Assembly (NCBI GenBank): GCA_016793635.1
Contig: JAEUMD010000011.1
Span: 372,001 to 436,000 of the forward strand
From: Hyphomicrobiaceae bacterium
GTDB taxonomy: Bacteria > Pseudomonadota > Alphaproteobacteria > Rhizobiales > Hyphomicrobiaceae
Length of the DNA: 64,000 bases
Reading direction: 5' to 3'
Part shown: piece by piece, positions 28,943-37,800 of the stretch
How the letters are laid out: the number at the start of each line of letters is the position of its first letter
How positions within the stretch are numbered: position 1 is the stretch's first letter
Program-made: the position numbers and the translations under genes
The notes under the pieces: model-generated
The model's input: the letters and a program-made list of their open reading frames with translations, nothing else
Database searches by the model: none
Told to the model about the DNA's origin: nothing

Positions 28943-29492
28943 GCGGTCAATCTCCAAGCCACGATCCACGGCTGCTCGCCAGCCGTCATCGGCTACCGGA
29001 TCGTTTGCCCTCGACAAAAGCGGCTTCGCTCCCCAGAAAAGCCTCGTGTCATTCGACCCCGCTCTTCGCGGCGGGCTGCCGAAGGGCCAAAGCGGCGGAT
29101 TACATGACGCCGCAGAATGTCGCTGACTATCACTCCGGCTTCGGCAAAGTCCATGTCAGTTGGTCAGGCCGCTTCACTTTGGCGCGCAGGCCGGACATTC
29201 GCGCAACGCCCGTAAGTTTCTACCGAGCGCGCCTCCGCATGGCGAGACTGGTAGAAACTGCTGGTTAATCCGAACTGTAGAGGCGCTTCCGCGTGAGAAT
29301 TCTTTGTCCCAAGCCAATCGTTTATCTAGATTGTCGACTTTAGAGGTATTCCGAGTTTGACTGGCGGAATTTCCAGCGCCTACTTGGGAAGACCGCGTTT
29401 AACGTCCACCAACCGGATCGGCGACGCTGCGAGACTCCCTCACTATTGCGCCCCGAGAACCTGTCCCTACCGGCGCCCCCTGCTCCAACCGG
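28943..29492. other. Upstream region of the P450 gene
   Basis: 550 bases without a supported gene, relatively A+T rich around 29260-29360. It contains the perfect 10-bp inverted repeat AGTTTCTACC/GGTAGAAACT at 29215-29224 and 29250-29259. It lies downstream of purN and upstream of the P450 gene, both on the minus strand. Confidence 0.45.
29215..29259. repeat. Inverted repeat AGTTTCTACC ... GGTAGAAACT
   Basis: Perfect 10-bp arms separated by 25 bases, about 270 bases upstream of the P450 start. No U-tract follows on either strand, so a terminator is unlikely; an operator or a structured leader is possible. Confidence 0.6.
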
Positions 29493-30173
29493 TCACGTTT
29501 CCGGCGCGGAATAGAGCGCAGGGGAAAAGAGCGTCTTCGGCACCACGTTCGGCACCACCATCTCGATCGTCTCGTTGACGACGCGTGCGGCGCCCGAGGC
29601 GACCAGCCGCAGCGCATGCGGGTAAAGCCGGTGCTCGGCCTCCAGCACGCGCGCGCCGAGCGACTCCGGCGTGTCACCCGGCAGAACCGGCACCGCGGCC
29701 TGCGCTACGATCGGGCCGGTATCCATCTCGAGCCGCACGAAATGCACCGTGCAGCCGTGCACCTTGACGCCCTCGCCCAGCGCCCGCTCGTGGGTGTCGA
29801 GTCCCGGAAACGCCGGCAGCAGCGAGGGGTGGATGTTGAGCTGGCGGTCGCGCCAGCGATCGACGAAGCCGCCGGTCAACATGCGCATGAAGCCGGCATT
29901 GCAAACGAGGTCGGTGCGGGCGTCGAGCAGCGCCTGATGCAGCTTCGCTTCGAACGCCATGCGCGTCGCGAACTGCTTGTGGTCGATGGCGAGTGTCGGG
30001 ACGCCGGCCGCCCGCGCGCGCTCGAGCCCCGCGGCCTCCGGTCGATTGGAGACCACGAGCACGATCTGCGCCGGATAGTCGGGCGCGCGTGCGGCCTCGA
30101 GCAGCGAGACCATGTTGGAACCGCGCCCCGAAATGAGGATCGCGACTCGCTTCTTGGCGGTTGGCGTCAGCAT
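29493..30173 (-). CDS. purN: Phosphoribosylglycinamide formyltransferase
   Basis: Formyl-THF-dependent GAR transformylase of purine synthesis. 226 residues. Signatures are ISGRGSNMVSLLEA at the N-terminus, NIHPSLLPAFPGLDTHERAL (catalytic asparagine and histidine) near residue 112, and the aspartate in HFVRLEMDTGPIVAQ. The C-terminal 20 residues after the core are extra. In many alphaproteobacteria purM precedes purN; here the gene upstream is an unrelated plus-strand methyltransferase, so purM must be elsewhere. Confidence 0.96.
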   Translation of the reverse strand: MLTPTAKKRVAILISGRGSNMVSLLEAARAPDYPAQIVLVVSNRPEAAGLERARAAGVPTLAIDHKQFATRMAFEAKLHQALLDARTDLVCNAGFMRMLTGGFVDRWRDRQLNIHPSLLPAFPGLDTHERALGEGVKVHGCTVHFVRLEMDTGPIVAQAAVPVLPGDTPESLGARVLEAEHRLYPHALRLVASGAARVVNETIEMVVPNVVPKTLFSPALYSAPET

Positions 30174-30396
30174 CGCCGCCGTCTAGCACGGGGCGGCGGC
30201 GATGACGAGATGGGGCGGGCGCGGAAGGCGGGGAGAAGCGGCGGCCGGCCGCCTCGCGCCGCCGCCCCCCGGCCCTCAGGGGCCGCCGGAGCTTGCCGAG
30301 CAATGTTGCCAGCTCCACGCCTTCTGCCGTAGCGTGCAGCGCGCTCCGCAGGTGCGCGGCGCGGCGCGCCAGAGACAGGATCGAAATCAATCTATT

Positions 30397-31128
30397 ATGT
30401 CCAAGCTCGTATACAGCATTTCGAAGCGGCTGAACCGCCTGCGGCCGTTCCCTTCCCTCGTTTCCCGCCGCGGCGCCACATTCCTTCTCGATCCACGCGA
30501 TTGGATCGACAACCGTTTGATTGCGGGCGCGCCGTTCGAGAACGAGCAACTCGCCTTCGCCGAGAAACTTGTCCGTGACGAGCGTCTGACGACCTTCTTC
30601 GACATCGGTGCAAATTTCGGCCTTTACACGGTCCTTCTCGGCCGGTTGCCGCAGATCGATCGCATCATCGCGTTCGAGCCCGTACGAAGGAGCTTCGCGC
30701 AGCTCATGGGCAACGTGTTCGCCAACGAACTTTCGGCGAAGGTCGACGCGCACCAGATCGCACTCGGAAGCACGAGCGCGGAAGCGACGATCCACATCGA
30801 TCCGAGATCTCACGGGCTGGCTCGCATCGATCTGGCCGGAGCAGATCGCGATCTCAGCGTGTTCTCGCAGAGCGAGACGATTTCGGTACGCCGCTTCGAC
30901 GATATCGTCAGCCTGCGATCGCAGCGATGCCTCGTGAAAATCGACGTCGAGGGTGCCGTCGCCGGTGTCCTTGCCGGAATGCAGCGCTTCCTTGCGTCGA
31001 ATGACGTCTGGCTGCAAATCGAACTGCTCGATTCCGAGTTGAGCGCGGTTCCCTCTCTGCTCGCCGAAGCAAATTTCCGCGAATTTGCACGCATCGACCG
31101 CGACACATATTTCCGCAAAGTGTCTTAG
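30397..31128 (+). CDS. FkbM family methyltransferase
   Basis: SAM-dependent O-methyltransferase of about 243 residues. The SAM-binding glycine motif is FFDIGANFGLYTVLL near residue 68, followed by IAFEPVRRSFAQL; the C-terminal FkbM motif is VKIDVEGAVAGVLAGM near residue 185. FkbM proteins often methylate sugars or polyketides, but no substrate can be read here. ATG 30397 has only a weak ribosome site. It is followed after 24 bases by a sulfotransferase, suggesting a small unit that decorates a surface glycan or glycolipid. Confidence 0.88.
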   Translation: MSKLVYSISKRLNRLRPFPSLVSRRGATFLLDPRDWIDNRLIAGAPFENEQLAFAEKLVRDERLTTFFDIGANFGLYTVLLGRLPQIDRIIAFEPVRRSFAQLMGNVFANELSAKVDAHQIALGSTSAEATIHIDPRSHGLARIDLAGADRDLSVFSQSETISVRRFDDIVSLRSQRCLVKIDVEGAVAGVLAGMQRFLASNDVWLQIELLDSELSAVPSLLAEANFREFARIDRDTYFRKVS

Positions 31129-31152
31129 TTCTGGAGCGGAGCGCGGCACCCC

Positions 31153-32001
31153 ATGCAAACACTGGCCAAGGCATCGCAGAAGCGCATCAATCGCCTTCGT
31201 TACAATCTCCAGATGCTCGCCCGTCGCATCTCCGGCGAGGGCGCTCCTCGCCGGGTCGTTTTCCTGCATATTCCGAAATGCGCCGGCTCATCGGTGAACG
31301 CGCTCTTCAAGGGAGCGATCGGCTCGAGCCGATCAGCTCGCGTCGAGTTGATCGACGACCGGATCGCCAGCCGCGATCTCGAGCGTCGCATCGAGGCGGC
31401 CCGATCGGCACAATTCGTCGGCGGTCACTTCGGCAAGGAAGTTCTGGAGGCCGTCCGCGGCGACGCTTTCACCTTCACAGTCCTTCGGGATCCGTTCGAC
31501 CGCTTGCGCTCGACCTATGGACATTTTCACACCCGGCGCGAGGGAAATCCGCTGGCTCATAAAGTGCCGCGGATGACAATCGAGGAGTACATCGCAAGCG
31601 AAGATCCCGAAATCCTCCAGTGGACCGACAACGTGATCGCGCGGCAACTCGCCATTTCGCACGACCGCGCGCGCAGCCTCGCAATAGATCCCGAATTGAT
31701 GGTCGAACGCGCCATTGCAAACCTGGCGCGCTTCGACATGATCGCGATGCTTGGCACGCTCGACGTCGATATCGCGGCCGCGGCGGCTGCCGCCGGCGTT
31801 CCCTACAAGGGCGCGATGCCGGAGGAAAATGTAACGGCCAATCGCGCCTCGAAGCGTTCGCAGCAGGCGCTCTCCAGCCTCGACCAATCTCTGCGCGACC
31901 TTGCGGCGCCGCGTGTCCAACTGGATCTTGCCGTCTACGAGGCCGCCCAGGCGCAGAAGGCGAAGGGGCCGACGGCCGACATCGCCGCGCAGCCGCAATG
32001 A
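31153..32001 (+). CDS. Sulfotransferase family 2 domain protein
   Basis: Predicted PAPS-dependent sulfotransferase of 282 residues. The 5-prime phosphosulfate-binding loop is HIPKCAGSSVNALF near residue 38 and the 3-prime phosphate-binding motif is TVLRDPFDRLRSTYGHF near residue 110. The HIPKxAGSS form is typical of bacterial carbohydrate or Stf0/family-2 proteins, which act on glycans or glycolipids. It follows the FkbM gene and overlaps the next gene by four bases (ATGA), so the three genes are one operon. The acceptor is unknown. Confidence 0.87.
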   Translation: MQTLAKASQKRINRLRYNLQMLARRISGEGAPRRVVFLHIPKCAGSSVNALFKGAIGSSRSARVELIDDRIASRDLERRIEAARSAQFVGGHFGKEVLEAVRGDAFTFTVLRDPFDRLRSTYGHFHTRREGNPLAHKVPRMTIEEYIASEDPEILQWTDNVIARQLAISHDRARSLAIDPELMVERAIANLARFDMIAMLGTLDVDIAAAAAAAGVPYKGAMPEENVTANRASKRSQQALSSLDQSLRDLAAPRVQLDLAVYEAAQAQKAKGPTADIAAQPQ

Positions 32002-32414
32002 CGGGTGACGGCACGCGTGTGCCGGTCTGGTTGGCTGCCATTGCCGCCGGCGCGCTCCTTGTCGCGGTGGCGCTGCGTCTCGGGCTCGGCGCCCGCTGGT
32101 TCTCATTCTACGGCTTCGCGACAGTGACGCTCGCGGTCATCTCGCCAACCGCCGTGCTGGTGCTGCGACGCCTGAAGGCCAGCGGTCGCCGCCGCTGGCC
32201 TGCGGCCTTACTCATCGCGGCAACCGCCCTTGCCGCCGTCACCCAAATCGTCTTCTGGCTCGTCTTCTTCCATGGCGGCAACCTCGGTTTCATGCTGGGG
32301 GTCGGCCGCAGCATGCTACGCGGACATCTCGAAGCCGCGCTGCCGTGGCTCGGTTTAGTACTCACCGCGGCCTGGCTCGCTCTCGTTGCATTCCTGTATC
32401 GGGTCGATCGATGA
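31998..32414 (+). CDS. Four-helix hypothetical membrane protein coupled to the sulfotransferase
   Basis: 138 residues with four hydrophobic segments at about residues 10-28, 35-55, 68-92 and 112-132. No family recognised. The ATG overlaps the sulfotransferase stop (ATGA), which strongly supports both the start and co-translation. By context it may help deliver or anchor the modified glycolipid, but that is inference. Confidence 0.75.
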   Translation: MTGDGTRVPVWLAAIAAGALLVAVALRLGLGARWFSFYGFATVTLAVISPTAVLVLRRLKASGRRRWPAALLIAATALAAVTQIVFWLVFFHGGNLGFMLGVGRSMLRGHLEAALPWLGLVLTAAWLALVAFLYRVDR

Positions 32415-32603
32415 GCGCTCCGATCGTCCTTTCAATGAGCCGCGTCTGTCGGCACCACAAAAGCGCCGGGTTCGGACGGCACGTCATCACGCCATAAGAA
32501 CGACCGGACGAGCGAGGGAGGCTGTTTGGTGACGCGGCTTGTCGCTGCGGCGCCGGGCCGACGGCCGTCCCACTGCCCTTATCCCAACCAGGAGCCAAAC
32601 AGG

Positions 32604-33143
32604 ATGAAGCGCATCCAATTCGCCGCCACGGCGGCGCTCGCCGTCATATCCGTCACGAACGTCGCCGCGGCGAAGGAATGCAAGACCGATGTCGTGACCG
32701 CCAGCGGCGAGCCGTTCGCCGCGCGCAGCATCGGGGCCTACCCAAGCTCGCTCTTCGCCTGGCGCAAGGCGGCAGAGGCGAAGGCGGGCTCCGGCTACCA
32801 ATCGTGGACGGTCGCCGAGGACAAGCGCGTCGACTGCGAGCAGGTCGATGTCTCGGGCAAGAAGCGTTGGGTCTGTACGCGCTCCGCGCGCCCCTGCAAG
32901 GGCCTGATCGGCACGGCGGAGAAGAAGCCGGAGTTCACCCGTACCCTGCGCCGCGGCGACAGCGGCGAGGACGTCAAGGCGATGCAGTTCCTGCTCAACG
33001 ATCTCGGCTACGAGCTCGAGCTCGACGGCAACTACGGCCAGCTCACGCAGGACGCCGTGCTCGACTTCCAGACCAAGAACGGACTAAAGGGGGATGGCAA
33101 CTTCGGCCCCGACACCGCCGAGAAACTGCTCGCAAAAAGCTGA
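32604..33143 (+). CDS. Secreted peptidoglycan-binding domain protein
   Basis: 179 residues with an N-terminal signal peptide (MKRIQFAATAALAVISV, cleavage near NVAAAKE). The middle part has several cysteines and tryptophans (KECKTDV, RVDCEQV, WVCTRS, RPCKG), suggesting disulphides. The last 65 residues form a PG_binding_1 domain: LRRGDSGEDVKAMQFLLNDL and DGNYGQLTQDAVLDFQTKNG. Probably periplasmic and attached to murein. The ATG at 32604 follows CAGGAG. Confidence 0.85.
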   Translation: MKRIQFAATAALAVISVTNVAAAKECKTDVVTASGEPFAARSIGAYPSSLFAWRKAAEAKAGSGYQSWTVAEDKRVDCEQVDVSGKKRWVCTRSARPCKGLIGTAEKKPEFTRTLRRGDSGEDVKAMQFLLNDLGYELELDGNYGQLTQDAVLDFQTKNGLKGDGNFGPDTAEKLLAKS

Positions 33144-33208
33144 GACACGCCGTCGGCAGACGTGGGAACGGCGGGAAGACGATTGCCACCCCGCCGATTG
33201 CCCGTTCC

Positions 33209-33268
33209 AGAGCGCTATCCGATCTGACGGAACCGCCTGCGGTTCCCCTGATCGGATGAAAGCGCTCT
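33209..33268. repeat. Rhizobial-type interspersed palindromic element
   Basis: A 60-base nested palindrome: AGAGCGCT, ATCCGAT, GGAACCGC on the left are matched by GCGGTTCC, ATCGGAT, AGCGCTCT on the right. Its layout matches the dispersed elements with TAGAGCGC ends that I recall as frequent between genes of Hyphomicrobiales. It lies between two small secreted-protein genes. Confidence 0.75.
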
Positions 33269-33283
33269 AGCAATGGGGGTCTC

Positions 33284-33341
33284 GAGCATCTCTATCCTAC
33301 CGCTCATCGCAATCGCGATTCCGTGTGGTCGGATGATGCTC
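33284..33341. repeat. Second, degenerate interspersed palindrome
   Basis: GAGCATC at 33284-33290 pairs with GATGCTC at 33335-33341, with the central palindrome AATCGCGATT at 33311-33320. The ends resemble the other common rhizobial repeat with TAGAGCATGAT ends. It starts 16 bases after the first element. Confidence 0.6.
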
Positions 33342-33441
33342 TAGTGGCTCCGCTGGCTGGCCGCACCAGTAGCCGGAACGGGCCCGTGGACCGAATTTGC
33401 ATTGGCCCGCAGACGCGGGAACGATCGAAGGAGATTTTTTC

Positions 33442-33777
33442 ATGCTGAAGACGAAATCCGCCGCACCGCGGGCCCTGGCGCTCCTCGCCGCTGCCGTCGC
33501 CGCCCTGGCGTTGCCAGCCGTCGCCGAAGCCCGCCACAAGGCATCGTCCGCCCATTCCGGCAAGCGCGTCGCCGTCACTGTCCGTCACGGTCATAAGTCC
33601 ACCAAGGTGGTGCACAGCCGCCGTCACCGCACGGTCCACGTCGAGGCACCATTCACCAAGGTCTCCCGTCATCGCGGCGATGTGGTCGTCGATGCACCGT
33701 TCGCCTATGTCGACCGCAGCGGCCGTGGCGTCTATGTGCGTGCGCCGTTCGTGAACCTCTGGGTGCCGCGCTACTGA
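33442..33777 (+). CDS. Small basic secreted protein with APF repeats
   Basis: 111 residues; signal peptide (AALALPAVAEARHK cleavage region) followed by a His/Arg/Lys-rich chain. Three spaced copies of a short element, VEAPFTKV, VDAPFAYV and VRAPFVNL, form the C-terminal half, spaced about 20 residues apart. The ribosome site AAGGAG lies ideally before ATG 33442. Function unknown; likely periplasmic or exported. A hairpin follows at 33791. Confidence 0.75.
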   Translation: MLKTKSAAPRALALLAAAVAALALPAVAEARHKASSAHSGKRVAVTVRHGHKSTKVVHSRRHRTVHVEAPFTKVSRHRGDVVVDAPFAYVDRSGRGVYVRAPFVNLWVPRY

Positions 33778-33790
33778 TAATTGCACGATA

Positions 33791-33820
33791 GAACACCCCG
33801 TTCGTCGGAACGGGGTGTTC
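33791..33820 (+). terminator. Hairpin after the APF-repeat protein gene
   Basis: GAACACCCCGTTC, loop GTCG, GAACGGGGTGTTC: a perfect 13-bp stem starting 14 bases after the stop. No U-tract follows, so termination would not be canonical; the stem may instead stabilise the mRNA end. Confidence 0.6.
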
Positions 33821-33986
33821 GCGCATCGGGCGGCTTCTCGCTCACCCGTGCAAGGTGTGGCTTCGCCACCTCCCGGGGCAGCGGCTGGAAACCGATTCTA
33901 GACCGTTTCCTATCCGGATCGCATTCGCGTTTGCTATAACCTGTTGCCGTACCCGAGACGGCACTCGACAGATCAGGAGGTTCCGC

Positions 33987-34493
33987 GTGTTCGGCCGCAA
34001 CCCAACGAACGATCCCAGCAAGCCGCCAGCGCCCCCGACCGGGGTCGGCCCAAGCCCAAGCCCCACCCCTGCGGGGAGCTTCTTTCCCGGCGCCACGGTC
34101 TCACCACCGCAGGCCGCTTCCTCCGGCTCGTCGTTGTCGGTGATCGGCCGTGATGTCTCCATCTCGGGCGACAAGATCCACGTCGTCTGTCAGAGCCGCC
34201 TTCAGGTCGATGGCGAGATCATCGGTGATCTTTCCGGCCGCGAGATCATCGTCGGCGAAGGCGGGTGCGTGACGGGCTCGGTATCGGCGGAAACCGTCGA
34301 CGTTCGCGGCAAGGTCGATGGATCGATCCGCGGCGCCGCCGTCTCGCTGCATCCCTCGGCGCGTGTCAACGGCGACATCGTTCACCAGACGCTGGCGATT
34401 TCGGAAGGCGCTCATTTCGACGGGCGCGTGCGCCGGGCGAAGGATGCCTCCGAAGTGAAGCCGGATCTCGCGGCAGCCAAGGCTTCGGGTTGA
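33987..34493 (+). CDS. Bactofilin-type polymer-forming protein
   Basis: 168 residues with a proline-rich N-terminus (about residues 1-45) and a DUF583/bactofilin beta-helix core (about 50-150: VIGRDVSISGDKIHVVCQSR, QVDGEIIGDLSGREIIVGEG, VDVRGKVDGSIRGAAV). Bactofilins form cytoskeletal filaments that localise cell-wall or stalk enzymes. The start is GTG 33987 with a strong CAGGAGGTT ribosome site; an upstream frame to 33855 runs through non-coding sequence. No M23 peptidase neighbour, which often accompanies bactofilins, is seen. Confidence 0.85.
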   Translation: MFGRNPTNDPSKPPAPPTGVGPSPSPTPAGSFFPGATVSPPQAASSGSSLSVIGRDVSISGDKIHVVCQSRLQVDGEIIGDLSGREIIVGEGGCVTGSVSAETVDVRGKVDGSIRGAAVSLHPSARVNGDIVHQTLAISEGAHFDGRVRRAKDASEVKPDLAAAKASG

Positions 34494-34652
34494 GCAAACC
34501 CCGACGCGGTGATGCTCCACTCGCGGGTGGAGCGCGCCGATCACGCGCGCGGCTGAAGACACCCTTCGCGCGTTCGATGATCCTCACGCGAGGATCGGCA
34601 CGCAAGGCGGCGGTGCCCGGATGGGCCACGCCGCCAATTTTCTCGATTAAGC

Positions 34653-34976
34653 TCAGCGCAAGAAGCCGTCGGCGCCGTCCCGCCAGCCCTGACAAATGTG
34701 CTGCACGCGGGTATCGTGGCCGATGAAGCGGCAGACCTCGCGTTTGGTGCTCGGGTTGTTGCGGATTTCCGCGCTGCTCACGCGCGAGCCGTAGCTACGC
34801 GCGACGCTGGCGAGGTAGTTGTCCTCGCAGTAGGGCGTGGAAATCTCGCGCCCGCCGCTGATCTGGTACGCTCCGCGGCAATTGATGGCCTCGGCGGCCG
34901 GTATGGCGGCGAGTACCGGCAGCGTCGCCGCTGCTGCGACGGCCGCGAAATGGAGGGCTGTGCGGGTAAGGGACAT
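34653..34976 (-). CDS. Small secreted cysteine-containing protein
   Basis: 107 residues with a clear signal peptide (ALHFAAVAAAATLPVLAA, cleavage near AAEA). The mature part has four cysteines (NCRGAY, YCEDNY, VCRFIG, ICQGWR), which could form two disulphides. I do not recognise a named family. The ribosome site is GAGGTAG before ATG 34976. It is divergent from corA, 107 bases away. Confidence 0.72.
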   Translation of the reverse strand: MSLTRTALHFAAVAAAATLPVLAAIPAAEAINCRGAYQISGGREISTPYCEDNYLASVARSYGSRVSSAEIRNNPSTKREVCRFIGHDTRVQHICQGWRDGADGFLR

Positions 34977-35083
34977 GGGTCTACCTCGTTCGAAATGAGG
35001 CTGCGGTGCTTCCCGTCGATAGCCGGGAGCTTTACCGCTACAGATGGTGCGGCGGGCACCTGAGGCAAGGGCAAATACGGTCC

Positions 35084-36055
35084 ATGTTGACGGCTTACGA
35101 AAATTCGACCGGCGCATTGATTGCGCGCAAGAGTCTCGACGAACTCACCTCGAAGCCCGTCTGGATCGACCTGCTGTTCCCGACGGCGGAAGAGGATGCC
35201 GCGGTCGAGAAGCTCGTCGGCATCTCGATCCCGACCCGCGCCGAAATGCGCGAGATCGAGTCTTCGAACCGTCTCTATCAGGAGCAGGGCGCGGTGTTCA
35301 TGACCGCGCTCGTCGGCCATAGCCTGGAAAGCGGTACGCCGCAGTTTTCCTCTGTCACCTACATCCTGGCCGGCGATCAGCTCGTCACCGTGCGCTATTC
35401 CGAGCCGCGGGCGTTTCCTCTCTATCTTGCGCGCGTCGAGAAGGGCGAGGCGACATTCCACTCGAGCGCCGCGGTGCTTTCGGGCCTTCTCGAGATGCTG
35501 GTCCAGCGCAAGGCCGATCTCATCGAGCACATCCAGGATGAGGTGAACCGCATCGGCGCCATCATATTCGATACCAAGGGTGGGCAGCAGACCCGCGCCA
35601 AACGCCTCGACGTGGCGTTGCGCTCCATCGGCAAGCTCGGCATCTCGTCATCGCGCGCCGAGGAAAGCGCCGCTACGCTCGATCGGCTGCTGATCTTCCT
35701 CGAGCAGGCGCTGCGCACGCGCAACGACGCCGCCGAGGAGATGCGCCGCGTCAAGATCGTCCACCGCGACATCCGCTCGCTGATCGAGCAGCTGGACCAT
35801 CTGACCGAACGCCTGACGTTCCTGCTGCAGGCCGTACTCGGAATGATCTCGATCGAGCAGAACCAGATCATTAAGCTGTTCTCGGTGATGGCGGTGATGC
35901 TGATGCCGCCAACCCTCGTCGCCTCGATCTACGGTATGAACTTCCGCCACATGCCGGAACTCGAATGGATGCTCGGCTATCCATACGCGCTCGTGACGAT
36001 GGCGCTGGCGGCGGTCATTCCCTACGTCTATTTCCGCCGCCGCGGCTGGCTCTGA
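35084..36055 (+). CDS. corA: Magnesium/cobalt transporter CorA family
   Basis: Divalent cation channel, homopentameric in the inner membrane. 323 residues: large cytoplasmic N-terminal domain to about residue 255, long stalk helix, then two C-terminal membrane segments with the pore motif YGMNFRHMPEL between them. A basic C-terminus follows. The start ATG 35084 gives the standard MLTAYE N-terminus. CorA-family members can also export Zn or carry Ni/Co; the MPEL loop fits the Mg-type class. Confidence 0.94.
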   Translation: MLTAYENSTGALIARKSLDELTSKPVWIDLLFPTAEEDAAVEKLVGISIPTRAEMREIESSNRLYQEQGAVFMTALVGHSLESGTPQFSSVTYILAGDQLVTVRYSEPRAFPLYLARVEKGEATFHSSAAVLSGLLEMLVQRKADLIEHIQDEVNRIGAIIFDTKGGQQTRAKRLDVALRSIGKLGISSSRAEESAATLDRLLIFLEQALRTRNDAAEEMRRVKIVHRDIRSLIEQLDHLTERLTFLLQAVLGMISIEQNQIIKLFSVMAVMLMPPTLVASIYGMNFRHMPELEWMLGYPYALVTMALAAVIPYVYFRRRGWL

Positions 36056-36484
36056 AAGCTCGAGCCGGAGATCGCCGTCGCAATCACTCGCTCAACCGAC
36101 GGCGCGGGATGCGAGGGCGCGTGTCGCGCAGACGGCGAGCGCCTTGGTGAGTCTCGTTGCAGCAGCAATGATGCGCTGGTCGGGTGACTATCGGGTTCGA
36201 ACAAGCGCGGCTGCAGAGGTCGAAGGCCCGGCATTGGGCGATACCTGACGGGGCGATCGCCTGTCCCCACGTGCAAATTGCTGTTCCAATTGCCCCACGG
36301 GACAATCACGAAGACGAAGACGCCAGGCATTTGCGGCGTCCGGCACGGCTTTGGTGACCGTTCTCACGGACAGGCGCCGGCAAACCGCTCCACAAGGGCA
36401 TGCCAATTCGCTAATGTCGCGATCATTGCATGCAATGCGCGCCAGCGGCTTCCCAGCAAACTCGCATCGAACGAGGCCACGTCC
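36056..36484. other. Intergenic region corA-DUF2892
   Basis: 429 bases without a supported gene. The 14-base perfect palindrome CATTGCATGCAATG at 36424-36437 lies about 48 bases before the next start and could be a repressor site. Confidence 0.45.
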
Positions 36485-36688
36485 ATGAACATCGACCGTT
36501 TCGTTTTCGCCTTCGCCGGCATCGTCATCCTGATCGGCACCGCGCTCGGCTTCTATATCCACCCCTACTGGCTCGCGGTCCCTGCATTCGTCGGCCTCAA
36601 CCTGCTGCAATCGGCATTCACCGGCTTCTGCCCGCTCGCAATCATCCTGAAGGCGTTCGGAAAGAAGTCGGGCTGCGCCTTCAACTGA
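36485..36688 (+). CDS. DUF2892 (YgaP-like) two-helix membrane protein
   Basis: 67 residues made of two hydrophobic segments (about 6-26 and 28-45) and the family's C-terminal signature [20 protein letters not shown]. Such proteins often accompany sulfurtransferases or sit under BigR/ArsR control, but here no rhodanese gene is adjacent. GAGG precedes ATG 36485 by 7 bases. A strong terminator follows, so it is monocistronic. Confidence 0.85.
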   Translation: MNIDRFVFAFAGIVILIGTALGFYIHPYWLAVPAFVGLNLLQSAFTGFCPLAIILKAFGKKSGCAFN

Positions 36689-37166
36689 ACCCGCACCGAG
36701 TGTCGTGAGTTAGGAAGCGAGCCGGCGCTTGCGCGAGCAAGCGTCGGCTTTTGCATTCACATACCGCGCCCCAATCATGCCGCATTGCAGCATGAACAAC
36801 GTAAACCTCGCTTTTTATTCGCCACATTTCTGCGACGTGCCGTCGCGCCCAAACCTCTGGTTGCATTGAATTTTCCATTGGAATCAACGTCGGCCGTTTT
36901 CGCGCCCAAGACTTCCCCAAATTGGCGCGTTGACGGTCGAAACAACCGGTGCTCAGGTCCGGCCGTCAGAACACTTGGTTAATAATCACCGGCGGCTGAA
37001 CAAGTTCTGGGGTTCGGCTCAAGCGCATGCCCGAGGCGGGGATCCGGCCAGCAGATGCGGCGTGGATTGTCGATACGGCCTCCGACTTTCCGTTGGCCCG
37101 AATGAGCGGGTTCACCGGCGGGTTGCATTTGTGCGCCGCAGCACCGCCGACAGCTAGGAGTGTTTC
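36689..37166. other. Intergenic region DUF2892-rlpA
   Basis: 478 bases containing the terminator at 36721 and then an A+T-rich stretch (36770-36900), probably the promoter region of the RlpA-like gene. No gene supported. Confidence 0.45.
36721..36753 (+). terminator. Intrinsic terminator of the DUF2892 gene
   Basis: GCCGGCGCTTGC, loop GCGA, GCAAGCGTCGGC followed by TTTT; a 12-bp stem with one G-U pair, ending at 36752. Confidence 0.88.
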
Positions 37167-37736
37167 ATGCGCACCCTGATCATGGCGGTCGTTGCCGCTT
37201 TGACGTTCGGTTTCCTTTCCGCTGCGCCCGCAAGCGCCAAGAGCTGCGGCAACGGCGTTACCGTCTGCAGCAAGCAGGCCTCGAAGCATAAGGCGACATC
37301 GCCGCGCAAGCTTGCCAACCGCCACAACGTCTCGCGCAAACGCCATGCCTCGCGCAAGCAGCGCGCAACCAAGCACGCGAGCAAGTCTCGCCGCGTCTAC
37401 CGTGAGGCCAGCCGCTCGTCCGCACCGCGCCGCAGCCATTCCTACTCGGGTGGCTCGTCCGGTGGCCTCGCCTCGTATTACTGGCAGCCCCAGCGCGTCG
37501 CTTCGGGCGGCTGGTTCAACCCGAACGCCCTGACCGCCGCGCACAAGACGCTGCCGTTCGGTACGCGCGTCCAGGTCACCAACAAGCACAACGGCAAGTC
37601 GGTCGTCGTCACGATCAACGACCGTGGCCCCTACATCAAGGGTCGCGTGATCGACCTGTCCAGCCGCGCCGCTGGCGTGATCGGCATGAAGGGCTCCGGC
37701 GTCGTGCCGGTCAGCCTCTCGGTCCTCGGCCGCTGA
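37167..37736 (+). CDS. rlpA: RlpA-like septal ring lytic transglycosylase
   Basis: 189 residues. Signal peptide ending at ASAKSC, a strongly basic Lys/Arg/Ser/His linker over residues 35-90, and a double-psi beta-barrel domain at about 95-189 with [40 protein letters not shown] and [15 protein letters not shown]. The catalytic aspartate of RlpA is in the NDRGP segment. No SPOR domain, unlike E. coli RlpA, so it belongs to the short form. The ATG at 37167 follows TAGGAG. A terminator lies 65 bases after the stop. Confidence 0.88.
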   Translation: MRTLIMAVVAALTFGFLSAAPASAKSCGNGVTVCSKQASKHKATSPRKLANRHNVSRKRHASRKQRATKHASKSRRVYREASRSSAPRRSHSYSGGSSGGLASYYWQPQRVASGGWFNPNALTAAHKTLPFGTRVQVTNKHNGKSVVVTINDRGPYIKGRVIDLSSRAAGVIGMKGSGVVPVSLSVLGR

Positions 37737-37800
37737 GGCCGGAACCCGCTGCCTGCCGCGATTGAGATCGCGCGCCGCAGCCGGACCTGACGAGTTTCGA

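Noticed and set aside
29034-29268. Small open frames upstream of the P450 gene
   Set aside because: Several overlapping frames exist, none with a convincing ribosome site or motif.
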